Shown: positions 35,387 through 46,838 of the stretch, in pieces
Position numbering within the stretch: the stretch's first letter is position 1
Layout: each line of letters begins with the position of its first letter
NCBI GenBank assembly: GCA_958450365.1
Contig: CAUEEP010000909.1
Location: forward strand, 385,501 to 449,500
Source: Mesorhabditis belari
Lineage: Eukaryota > Nematoda > Chromadorea > Rhabditida > Rhabditidae
Length of the DNA stretch: 64,000 nt
Reading direction: 5' to 3'
Position numbers and translations under genes: made by a program
Notes under the pieces: model-generated
The model's database searches: none
Seen by the model: the letters and a program-made list of their open reading frames with translations, nothing else
Told to the model about the DNA's origin: nothing

Positions 35387-38300
35387 TCAAGCGATCATTT
35401 CGTACAAAAAACAAATAATAAAAAGTTCAGAATATTGAAGAATTGATTCTTTTCTCTTAACAACTTCGGGAGCTGGGTATTGTTTGGGTATGTGGGCAAA
35501 ATGGAGACGAAGAAAACAACCTTCTGGATCTTTCTCGCCCTCATCCAATGCATTCCAAAAGACCTTAAATGGGGGTTTTGTAAAGTATTTAACTAGAGTA
35601 AAATAGGGCTAAAATAATAGGTTTTATTGATTTAATCTAAAGTTGATTTAATCCCTTTAAACTTATTGATTTGAGTTTTCAGAAACTACAATACATTCAA
35701 TTTTAGAAACTACAATACATTCAATCCTGTTTTGTTTGCAATCGTAAAATTAGCCGGTATCTTTGTCCCAGGTAGAAGAACTATCCTAAATGAACATAAA
35801 CGCTAGAAAAAAAACTATTTCCTTACGGTGTATCCTTGCTTCCATGAATTGTATCAAGAATTTCGAGGGTTAAATTCCCGGAACCGATTTTAAAGACTTC
35901 AATTTCGATATTAATTTTGCCATCTAAAAGCTAATGCGTGAAAATATTAATACAATAAACAAGCCGCAAAAGATATGATGCGAAAAAGTGTATTGCTTTT
36001 GCCAGTAGTACGGAAAAAATAGTCCCTCGGACGGATTTCCATAGCCCATTGAAGTGAGGAAGATTCTGCCATCACATAGGAGTTTTGTACGATTAAAGAC
36101 GGTAGCTATTAACGCTTTTTTTTTCAAACTTCGGAATAAAGATACCGGTAGTTATATGAGGAAGAGTTTTTAAATAGATAGTCGGTGAGCATCCAGCTGG
36201 AACCAAAACACTGTAGCAACTCGAATCCAAAAACTGTGGCTCAAAACGATCCGCGTCGCTGCAATTTGATTGCTCAAGTATACAAATTGAATAGTTATTG
36301 AGGATCGAATTTTTAAAACACCTCGATTTAAACTCTTATCCGAGCACCTGAATGTCGCAAGATGCCTGTCCAAGGGAGTCCTATTTGTACGTGGTGGACC
36401 ACTCCAAAACTCGTAAAAACACTCTTTTGTAGCATGACTCTAAATCCAAGATCAAGCGAATTCGAAAAGATATACCCAGCGAAATTTCTCTAATAAGCCG
36501 TATGCGTTGTAGTTTAATAAAGAAAAAGTAATCCACGTTGGTGTGGCTCGTGATTTGACTTCATATCCCAGTGTCGATTCATAATAAGGACGGCTTCCCA
36601 AATTGTTGTAAGTTGGAAACACATAGATGTTTAAATCAGCTAAAACCATCCGAATACTTTCAATTAATTGTTGATGACGCGTAAAATTATATTAGCATCT
36701 ACCATTTCTTCGCACTATTGCGGAATACGCCCAGGTTTTTGGATGATTGAATTCAGCAAAGAACGCAAGCTCATCGACAACGAGATGGCAAGTGAATAAA
36801 GTTGTCTTGTCAATCTTCGATGGCCTTAATTTCAATTGAATGTTTTCATACAAAAGAACTTTAATTGTATTTTTACATTACCATTCTTCACACTCTTCCC
36901 ATTCCTTCACATTTCGATCGACTTGAAAAAGTTCGAGAGGGATTGTGGTTGAACAATCAGCTTCCTAAATTAAAAATTCTTGGTTTTGGCTAATGTAGAG
37001 TTGCATTATAGATTGATGCATAGTGGAACATCAAATGATCAAATCATAATTAATCACAGCACTTCTTGTGGACATTGGAACGCCAGGTCGACAAAGATTT
37101 CACAATTTCGATCATCGCATTCCCTGTGAATGCAAAGCGGCTGGTTTTCATGAATGACGATATCTCGAAAAATCATATGTGGTTCATCGATGGTCAATTC
37201 ATATGTGACTAAACAGTTAGCATTGTCTGCAGGAAAAACCTCATCATTCTCTTGAATCGAGAAGACAAAGCCATGGGGTGGCTCAGTCTTTGCCCAATAC
37301 TCTCCAATCTGGAATGTCGTGATTAATAGCACCATAGATTGAAACCCACTATTAGGCAACTAATCAATGTTTTGATTTCAAACGTAGGCACCGCATCAAA
37401 GCTGAAATTATGAATGTGTATGCTTCAAAAACGGGCACACAAGTAAACTAGTTTTGCTTGTTCAAAGACCCACTAATGCCATTGCCCGTGGTTTCTTGTG
37501 CATACTTGCTTATCGTTTCCAAGTGCTCCGATTTCAAGTTTAATTCCCTCAATTGATTTCACAGAAATTAGTACGATATGCTCACGATTCTACAATTTAT
37601 ATCTCTTCGTCAATCCATCAAATATTTTATCTACTTTGCAATGAAGACAAATTTATTTCGCAGAAGGTTTTGCAGGGTGATTTTTTGCAATATAACATAT
37701 ACTTTTAGCATTAGCCAGGGCTTAGAACAAAATGATTAAAAAATGATGAAAATCGACTTTTTTTGCCACTGTTTGAGGGTAAACTTAGACTACCGGACGC
37801 TCCTATGGGGGCTCTTCTATTAGAATATAGCGGTACTTCTTTGAAAGTAGTCATCCCATAGTCATATGAGTGATTTCCACTTTGATATGGTTCATCGTGT
37901 ATCCAAGGATAGAAAGGAGACGAGAAAAGAGCAAAATTGTCCAAAAATTGAACATCGCCCGCTAGATATATTATTTAGAAAAAAAACGCGAAATTCATGG
38001 AGTTCTCCTTTGACTTTCAAGGAGAACCTTGAATTTTAAAAAAAACCTGAAGCAACGCCTTTATTAGCCTGATAAGTCAAACAAAACAAGCAACTGCTTG
38101 CCGCCTGAACGCTGGTCGCCGTCGTTTTGGTCACAATCGAAATATTGCTTCTGAAAGTCATTTTTCTATTTACCGGCAATGAAACACTTACTTGTAATCA
38201 CCAATGTGATATCTTGGATCCGGATTTAAACCAGGATCTGAGCCAAAGAAAACCGAATACAATGACCCTTTCGGGCAAGTAACGTCAACCTAAAAGTGCC

Positions 38301-39699
38301 AGTTAGCGGCTTTTTAACATGTGGATCATGTTAACTATCACAAATGATGCTATTTTTTTTCCATTTCTTGACTAGTGGACTTAAATTTTGTCGGCAAAAA
38401 TCTCACTTTAAAATGCTGACATGGGCTTTTTTCATCCATTTCTTTGTCGTTGGGCTGTAGCACCAAATTCAGTTCCAACGTAGGTCTAAAAATGAGTACG
38501 AATCATTAGCACATAATTGTTATAAAGTCAAACTTTAGTATAACGAACTTCGATATAACAAACACTATTTTTGGTCCCAACGTCCAACGAAAAAAAATAG
38601 GTTAACTCAAAAATATTTAGTTAGAAATTCAGGTCAGTTTTTTTATCAATGAATGTTTCCAGAACTGGAACAGAACTTGGTCGCTAATCGCCGAATAACT
38701 TTATGATTTCGGCATTAAGCTTATAAGCTTTTGAGAGTAATCCGTTTAAAATTTTATTTAAACATACTGATTCTACGCTGAGAAATCAGCAATTTAAGAA
38801 AGGGTCAAGACTTAGTTCACAATATCTCATGACTATGAATATCTTATGACTGCGTCAATATTAACGAAATGATGTATAAAAATGACCAAAAACAAAAGAA
38901 AAACCGGATGACTTACAAATTGTAAGGGGGATAAATGACGGCTGTCACAATGACATCCAATTTCACTAAGACGAAATTTTGTCGTTTCGTCTCGTTAACT
39001 GCCGGTAGAACCCAGATCTTTTTTGTTGCTATAATTTTTCCCATTTATGTTTAATTGCTCGTCAAAACCGTTAACCCAATTCTTTACTCGAAATGAAAGA
39101 CCAAAATCTAAAGGGTAAACATCAGCGGTGTAATTGACAAGAAGTGACATTGAATTGCTAGTTTTATAGGTGAATGTGGTAGAATAGAGAAGTTCTTGCA
39201 TGTCTTCGTTGTACGGCCTGAAATCAATCGATTCATTTTGAAAAAGGATAATTGCCCATCTTTAAAAAGGTCACCTACATAACTTCTCCATTTTTTGAAT
39301 CCAATATTTCTCCATTAACAGTAAATGGAAACTCGTCCAAGCAAGTTTTATAGACATCAATAGAAATCTTATGATTTTCCTGTAAACAATTCATTACAAC
39401 GTCACCTTGATTTTTCCCTACTAGACTTGAATTTCTCGTGTTTTTGCACCCAACTTGAGTGTAATCAATGAGGATTTCCCGATTTGCAACATTATTATCG
39501 TCAATCGAAATTGTTATCTTCTGAACAATCAAGCAATTACAGAGTTAAAGTCATATCTTACCTTAAACTCCAGTAATCGACGACCGTGTACGGCATAGGA
39601 TGGACTTTTTGAAGTCAACGAAATGTCAACGGCAATAATTGACTGGGTGAAAAGGATAATTGCTCCAAGTGTGAAAAACATTGCTCTAATTTTGATCAT
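35387..39699 (-). CDS. FAIHG/IDYTQ family gene F, two tandem units
   Basis: Unit 1 exons: 39699-39562, 39520-39422, 39379-39279, 39217-39069, 39028-38917, 38485-38407, 38289-38192, 38150-38047, 37961-37837, 37589-37474, 37401-37350. Hinge exon 37308-37063. Unit 2: 36964-36882, 36824-36703, 36639-36476, 36439-36320, 36272-36146, an exon near 36100-35960, one near 35935-35830, 35785-35719, 35563-35387. Joins are in frame except at the two approximate exons. The hinge exon encodes unit 1's last block (GEYWAKTEPPHGFVFSI) and continues into a diverged first and second block of unit 2. Unit 1 has PSYAVHGRRL, LIDYTQVGC, GLSFRVKNWVNG, YSVFFGSDPG, CLFCLTY and FYPWIHD. Unit 2 is the most diverged in the array. 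The last exon ends in a hydrophobic stretch, possibly a GPI signal. Confidence 0.75.
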
Positions 39700-39856
39700 G
39701 CTTGAATTTAGGGTTGCTATTTTTTTCGCTTTAGAACCAAGAATTTCGAAACCCCGTGAAAAAGGCTTTCAGAAGGGTTTCCTTTCTGATAAGGGACAAT
39801 GTTTTGCAATCAAATATGAACAAAAAGTCTTTGAAGTGCATACTAGTTTTTAACTA

Positions 39857-40953
39857 TTAGGTTATAAACTAAATAACTGGACTTTTGCATTTGTGCTCCT
39901 TTCAAAAGAGCCAATAAGAAAAGCCCCAATTTTCCGACGTAAGGAAAACTATAGACTATAAACTATAGACTATAAACTACACGTTTACACATAAGCATCT
40001 TTTTTATGAAAACTGGCTGCTTTCTGCTTCTGCATCCGTAAAATGGACAATCAAAAAGTCATTATTAGAGCTCTACGAGTAAAGCACTCTACGATTTTAA
40101 ACAAGGGAAAAAGACCGACCGATTCTCCTTGTCATATATCGAAAGCTTTTGGAAACGGAAGTATTAGTGAGACTCAATGTTATATTATGGTTTCACTGTT
40201 TTGAAACAAGAAAAAAAAAGAATCGTTCTGGAAAGTGGATACCTTACGCGTTGACCGGCGACAACTTAATGACTTAATGTCTGCTCGATCATGCTTTAAA
40301 AGTCTAAAGCACACGATTTTCGCCAGAATCTTAACTTCCGATGAAACATGGATTTCCTATGGAAATATCAAACAAAAAACCAATGATTACCTGTAGGACA
40401 AACCCCGCAAACCACTCCCAAACCCGACATTCACGAGAAAAAGATCGTGCTATGCTTTTGGTGGAATTCAAAAGGATTTGTGTACTATAGGTTGCTAAAA
40501 CCTGGAGAAACTGTCAATGCCGATCTATACTCCAAGCAACTGATGAGAGTCAACGAAGCCTCGAAGAAATTGAGGCTCAAACCGGAAAGGGTTCGATTTT
40601 TGTGAGACAACGCTAAACCCCACACTGCAAAAGTCATTCACCGAAAACTCGACGAGCTCGGTTGGAAAGTTTTGCCCCACGCGCCTTACTGATCTCACTT
40701 AACCACTTGTGGTCATTGAAGCACTTCTTGGAGGGAGAAAAGTTTGATGATTAGGCTCAAGTCATAAAAGCTCTCAATACTTGCTTTTCATCCAAGACTT
40801 CTCAGTTTTTTGAAGATGGAATCCGGGATTTGCGCCGAAGATGGGAAGAAGTCTTTGATAGAAATGGCGAATAACTTTTGGATTAGAACTTGCTTTTTGC
40901 CTTTTTTGAATAAATTTTCATCTCAAAAAGCCCGGTTATTTAGTTTATAACCA
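39857..40953 (+). mobile_element. Mariner relic between genes G and F
   Basis: Ends TTAGGTTATAAACTAAATAA and the complementary GGTTATTTAGTTTATAACC, with TA duplications. Translation on + from about 40043 shows the mariner order (helix-turn-helix, DETWISYGN, FWWNSKGFVYYRLLKPGE, a broken DNAKPH) with many stops. No other gene is seen between 39700 and 41232. Confidence 0.75.
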
Positions 40954-41232
40954 TATTTAATTGTAATGAAATGCCAAAAACTCCATCAACTTTACCGGTA
41001 CAAATCAAGCTTGAATTTGAATTGAAAATGAGTTGCTTGTTATGTTTTTAAGTCAAGAAACAAAACAATAAAGTTACCATTATTTTTCCAAGGAATCTCA
41101 AAGCTTTTTTGAGGAATCTCAAAGCTCAAAGCTCAAATTCCATTTTGAATGTTTGTTTACAGAAAGCAATCTTCAGTGTCAATTATGAAAAGGCAACATG
41201 AGAAAAGTTTTATTGAATTTTGAACAGATAAC

Positions 41233-43319
41233 TCAATTTTCTTGTTTTATCGTCACAAACAGTCCCACATTTTCAACCGGTTGCCCATTCAGTTCGGGCC
41301 GCCAGACGAGCTGAATTTCATTTAACTTTACAACAATAAAACACCAACTTCAACGCAAGCAGTCTTCAGCGAGAACTTGACTGGCTTGATAAAACTAAAC
41401 GATCAGATTGATTGGTTTCAAAGTTTTTATTTTTATTCTTTACAACTTAATTATTTCTTTACCACTTAATTATTAGACCTTTTCCTGTAGACCAAACCGT
41501 TACAATCTTTTCCTTCCAAACCCAACACTCGTACAGATCCCGTCTCGATCATCACGATTTCAATCGTCGCATTTTGTGAACTCCAGCTTGGTACCTTAAA
41601 TTCATAAACATTTCAACAAAAAATGAAGCGCTAACTCACAGTTTTTTCAAACGAACTCCTCCAATCGAAATTTTGAATAACATAATCAATTTGATCATGC
41701 TTCCATGGATAAAATGAAGGCGTCCACATGGCCCAATCATCTAATCCATAGTGAGCTGAAACAAAAAGCTTAACTCTTTCTTGATTGACTAATACGGTAG
41801 TTGGCATGTAATTCAAAAAATGTTTACGCTTTTCTTATTTGTCAATACAGACCTATGTCTGGCTGATACAAGAGACAGAAGGAACATTGCTTTTCGACGA
41901 AAATCGTGGTCGCTGTCGTTTTTGAAAGCACTTGTTGGTTCAAGCTCAAGTCTTATAATAGTCTTAGTCTTATTTTTTGAGAATAGTTTGAGTAAAGAAA
42001 TTACAAAACCCACATAGCATCGATTAAGTGGTAACGCTTCTCGAAGCTTGCACCGAGAGCAGAACCGAAGTAGACGGGAAAAAGCTCTTCATTTGAGCAT
42101 TTCTCTTCTTGCTTAAATCATTCAAATGATATAATCGATGTGTTATGTGAAGTTTATTTCATTTGTTATCTCATAAAAATCCCTTCTGACCGTAATAATT
42201 CTACAGGAAGCAGGTACTCTTTCTGGATCGGTGATTGGAAAAACGAGTAGTTTTGTTATGGGTCCATTACTAAACAGAATCATAACTATGTTGAAGCTAT
42301 AGAAAGAAAAGTTCGCAATAAAGTACTCGTTTGTCTGGTTGATCACAATCGTAAGGATTTCGTCCCTTTGAACAGCCACGAAAAAGCTAGCTTGATTATT
42401 TCCTGTTCCCGGGATCACCACCTTTTTCTTGGTATCTAAAGAGGTGATCATTTGACATGAATGTGGGATTGACCTTTAATTTAAGAAAAGCATTTTTAAA
42501 AGAAAAAACAAATGCGACAAGGATTGGAAAACTGGCCATAATGCACAATGAACAAGCCAAGCAAGCCAAGCACAATGAAAAGTCAAGCAAGCCAAGCACA
42601 ATGAACAAGCCTACAAACCATTTTGCCATTCTTCGATTCTCAATGAAACGGCAAAGTCATAAGACACCACATTTGCTTTAGAAGATAGTACAATTTTGTG
42701 AGTCATATTCAGCTTAGTGGTGACCATGTAGAATGAGTCTGATTCGGTACGAGGCCTAAAATTGATTTGTTGGAGATTTAAACAGTAGCATTTGGAAATC
42801 TGGAATCGATTATCTAGAAACTCTTATCTGGAAACTTTATTAAGTCTTGGTACCTAAAGCATGTGGATTTCTGTGACTTCCAGAATCCTATGGAGTGAAA
42901 TATAAATCATACTTTAATTCAAAGATATTTGGTAGACCAGGCTCTTCTCCATTAATCAAAAAAGGAATCGGATCAAAACAGTTGCCAGGTTCCGCACTAG
43001 ATCCAGAGTCGATACAGTTAGCTTGAGTGTAATCGATAATCCATTTGCAAAACGTGCAATTCACTGGTGTCATTGTAATGGTCTAAAATCATTTATAGAC
43101 AAAAGTCAAATTAAATTGTGTTAAAGGTATGTATGCAAACTTTTCGATAATAAATGTTCAAATTCAAATTCGATAATTCAAAAAAACCTCGAACATGGCC
43201 AATCGAAAGCCATGAATTGCAAAGGATGGTGATTTTTCATCAAGATACAATTGCATTGTGCGACGTCCATTGACAAAGGGACAAAAAAGAAACTGGAAAA
43301 GAAATAAAACCAACAGCAT
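41233..43319 (-). CDS. FAIHG/IDYTQ family gene G, secreted form
   Basis: Eleven exons: 43319-43188, 43082-42913, 42755-42619, 42435-42327, 42269-42191, 42102-42014, 41944-41853, 41755-41640, 41594-41479, 41394-41349, 41310-41233. All joins are in frame (387 aa). Signal peptide MLLVLFLFQFLFCPFVNG, then PSFAIHGFRL, WIIDYTQANC and CFDPIPFLING fused in one exon, AVSLRIEEWQNG, KVVIPGTG, NGPITKLL...C, VYFGSALG, CSFCLLY, MWTPSFYPWKHD, a SVRVLGL block, a Cys block and LVWRPEL...GLFVTI. It stops four residues later, so the product should be secreted. The 57-nt intron 42326-42270 is a multiple of three without stops, so its retention would be tolerated. Confidence 0.86.
42530..42612. repeat. Tandem AAGCCAAGCACAATGAA repeats in gene G intron
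   Basis: Imperfect repeats of AAGCAAGCCAAGCACAATGAA-type units in the intron between exons 42755-42619 and 42435-42327. They create an open frame that is a repeat artefact. Confidence 0.7.
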
Positions 43320-43588
43320 TATTCAAGTTTTCTGCAGCAGAAATGAGAACGACTTTATCAGAGAAAGAGAGAGAAGTGACTGCTTTAACTGAAAGCTCTT
43401 TCATATAAGCTCTTTTCTACCGTTTGTTTTGTCAGAAATAAAATGACTGAAAAATACTATCATATTTTCTGGCAATGATGATAACTTTAATTTAATTTAA
43501 TAACCTTATCAGTATAGTATTTTCTTTCAAATAAACGGTGTGTGTAGCTGTTTTGTTTTCAAGTAGAAGATTTCAAGTATTTACTGTG

Positions 43589-46500
43589 TCAAAAGCAACG
43601 GCACACTTTTATAAACGCAAACACAGAGACAGAAAAAACACGAAGAGTTCCCGCTCCGTTTTGTTCAGAAGAAGTCATCGTTGAGTCTGTTGTGATTTCC
43701 GTTAAGGTTGTTGTAGTCAAAGCCGATGTGGTAACGTTTGTTAGAGTTTGATCCCAAATATAAATGAGAAAGCCAGAGTCATCTTGAAGAGGAGTCGAAG
43801 GTTGCCATTCTAACTGAGACAATTTAGGTTACTTTATTGTTTCTTATTTGTCTGACCCGAATGCATTGTGCTTGAAAAGGAATCTTTGGATAAAAGGGCA
43901 CAGAAGTATAGCTAAAACTAAAGCTTTGAACGTGACGATCATCAACAAAACCTGAATTTGAATGTTGTCGTGTCACAAGCCGCTTTGGTCCCGTAAACAA
44001 TAACCTCTCCACCGCTGAGTTGTTTCAGCTCGCCGATGAATGGTTTGAACTCTGCCTAACAGTTTTCGATTAGATTTATTTGTTCATTTGGTTTTGTTAG
44101 CACCAACCGCGTATTCGTAATACACTTGCTTATCATTTTGTGGGCTAAACATGCTTTTATCAGGTAGATCGAAAAACCAAGGATACCAAAAAGGTGTCCA
44201 CAATGAAAACACATCCAAACTAAGTGCTGAAAGAGCGACTTTTTTTTGGAATTCGATTTTCCGAAACAAAACCTGGAATATTTGTGTTATAAATCAAACA
44301 AAAATTGCATTGATTCCGAGTAAACACACTTGATGCCGAGTTCCTTGAATCGATCGATGTCCCTGATCTGTAAGCGACAAATCATGTATGTTTAAAGTTT
44401 GTACAGGGTGACAAAAAATTAATGTAGTTGTTACCTTTTGGTAATGTAGGTGTCAAAGGTCTAATTAAATTCAAAAGTACCAAGCGTTATAAAGAGAGTT
44501 GAAATGCTGAATCCTGGCTCATTTACCTACCGCAAAATGTCCAAATTATAAAATTTGGTTCAACTACCAAGCTCGGAAATCAGCTCTAGCCGGCCTTTCT
44601 TCGGAGCGCTATCATTTTTTTCTAAAGAAATCCTTACAAAATGGCAGCCGTTCGAAGAAAGGCCGGTTAGAGCTGATTTCCGAGCTTGGTAGTTGAATCG
44701 AATTTTATAATTGGGAAGTTTCGCGGTAGGTAAATGAGCCAGGATTCAGGGTTTCAACTCTCTATATAACTCTTGGTACTTTTGAATTAAATTAGACCTT
44801 TGACAACTAAATTACTAAAAGGCCTGTGCCCATAATTTCTTTGTCATCCTGTAAATAGCTTACTCTGTTTCAATTAGCAAATGTTTCGGGTTTTTTGCAG
44901 TTCCAGGATCAGAACCCGCATAGATCTGATACAATTTTTGAGTGGAACACGTAATATTTGACTAAAAGTATATTAAAAAGCTTTTTTATGCGTCAAACCT
45001 GAAAAAAGGAGCATGTTTTTGATTCGATTTGATGATCAACTGGCGTCTGTTTTGTTAACGGGCCTCGCAAACTAGAACAAGAGTTGGCTTTTTAATTTTA
45101 ATTTAAGCATTATATCTGGTTTAAATTCAACGAACTTTTCTGATGAGAAATAAGTCTTCGGATTGGGAACAATTGTGGCAGTGACACCACTTTTGATTAA
45201 GACTTCGTAAATGAGATGTCGAGTAGTGCCAGGAAGAACCAGTATTTTTTGAGTTTCTAATGTATAAATTAAGTTATTGGATTTTCCAAACAACCATTAA
45301 CCCATTGTCGAACTCGAAAAGATATTGCATAATTGCTTTTCACTTTTTCATTAGGACGCACTGTGAGCAATGTCTCGTTTTCAATTTTGAAAGAACTCGC
45401 ATAGAAATGACCGATCTGAGTATTTCCTGGAGAACTCGAATAAAGTCTGAAAAGATAAAAAATGATGGATTTTAACTTAAGATGCGTACATTTCTTCATC
45501 AAATGTAGCTGTTGGTGAGATTCCGTTAATTGTAAAAGGAATCGGATCAGTGCAGACTGGCTCGTTCTTAGTAAGACTCTTTGACTAGAATTCTTGTCAT
45601 TCATAAATTTTGGTCCTCAGATAATAAATGTTTGATTTACTTTTCGAGTAGGTAACTCTTGACAGTCAGTTTGCGTGACATCAATAAGAAAATCGGCAAT
45701 TTCTTTTGCAGAAACTCCGATGCTCTAAAAAGTGTTGAATAGGGAGCTGCAATGCATTGCAATTCAATAAAACTACAATCTATTGGGTTAGTGGGCTTAA
45801 GGTTTATGCAATGTATTAGGTTTATGCAATTTGGACCTGGCACGTCGCAGACTCTCGTTTTCCCGAAAACTTAGTCATAACTTAGTTAAGCCACTATTTA
45901 GAAATCAAAATAAGTGGCGCCTTTAGTAGTAAAAGCACTTGAGATAACAATGAAAACAAGCACTAAACTAATCAAATCTAAATCTAACTAAATCAAATTT
46001 TATCCCCAGTTTCTTGTTCTCAAAAAAATATCTCCCAGATCCTCAAAAATCGACCGAATTCCGAATTTTAACTTGTCAATAGTCAATGTCAATGTCAAAG
46101 GGTTTAAAAGGATATTTAATCGTGTTTGGTGTCTATTCTAACTTCTGATCGTGTATAAGTATACTGCTTTAATTTGTTTTTGCATTCGACGAGTTGTTGA
46201 AAATTTTGAAGCGTTCAAGTTTAGCAATTTAACTCATAACCTGACTTTTCCGCACATTCATTCTGATTTCTGCATAATTGAGCATCAGATCGGCATGAAA
46301 CTTTGGCTCTTAATGGGTAACTTTGGCTCATAATGGATTAGTGGGTTAGTAGCAAAAAAATGAGAAAAAGTTATGACTCAACTGCTTATAGCTGTGTCGT
46401 AGCACACTGTGACGCGAGGCGTTTACAGTATTGATCCACCGGCAGGTTCACCTACCGGTACCTTGTTACGACTTTTACCCGGTTCAAACCGTCGCGATCA

Positions 46501-46838
46501 AGCCAGTTCACCACTCGCAAGGAACAAGTCCCGCGAACGATTCCCTGGATTTCTCGAAACGGTTCAGTCCCGGGTAGCGACGGGCAATTAAGTTTTGGGG
46601 GAAACGAGAACCTGTGACGTGCCGAGTCATACCCACCAACAAAATTCAACACACAAATGTATACTATATTGTTAGCACTACTTATTGTTAGCATTAGAGA
46701 AATAGAAAATACCGAAAAGTTTTGAAGTCGATCACCGTGAATGGCGAATGAGGGAGAATCCTTTGCTAATTGAAAATTTCGACTAGCCAAGATGGGTGAT
46801 TGACCGAGTAGAATCAATATTTGAACAAGGAACATCAT
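43589..46838 (-). CDS. FAIHG/IDYTQ family gene H, GPI-like tail
   Basis: Twelve exons: 46838-46713, 45724-45641, 45584-45490, 45446-45295, 45256-45136, 45071-44999, 44961-44864, 44367-44273, 44226-44108, 44055-43952, 43917-43857, 43813-43589. All joins are in frame (450 aa). Signal peptide MMFLVQILILLGQSPILAS; blocks PSFAIHGDRL, LIDVTQTDC, C-DPIPFTING, YAISFRVRQWVNG, ILVLPGTT, LRGPLTK...C, IYAGSDPG, CNFCLIY, LWTPFWYPWFFD, LSGGEVIVYG, an FQAQC block and LEWQPS...GFLIYIW. The last exon adds a Thr/Ser-rich stretch and a hydrophobic end, as for GPI anchoring. Intron 1 contains an 18S rRNA fragment and intron 7 a MITE. Gene G follows only 269 bp downstream. A second ATG is at 46835. Confidence 0.86.
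44404..44851. mobile_element. Hairpin MITE with Tc-like ends in gene H
   Basis: Ends CAGGGTGACAAAAAATTAAT and their imperfect complement within TA duplications (44402-44403, 44852-44853). The interior folds into a hairpin (about 44500-44610 against 44640-44770). No coding content. Confidence 0.85.
46432..46585 (-). pseudogene. 18S rRNA 3'-end fragment inside gene H intron 1
   Basis: On the minus strand the sequence reads GCCCGTCGCTACCCGGGACT, then the last helix region, GTAAAAGTCGTAACAAGG and GTAGGTGAACCTGC...GGATCA. These are the universally conserved last 150 or so bases of eukaryotic small-subunit rRNA. Only this end is present, with no ITS or 5.8S following, so it is a dispersed fragment and not part of a working rDNA unit. 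Confidence 0.9.

Noticed and set aside
1659..46838. Assignment of the array to CUB or CUB-like domain proteins
   Set aside because: Motif order, conserved W-PF-YPW and CxFCLxY elements and the cysteine pattern do not fit CUB or the nematode CUB-like family.
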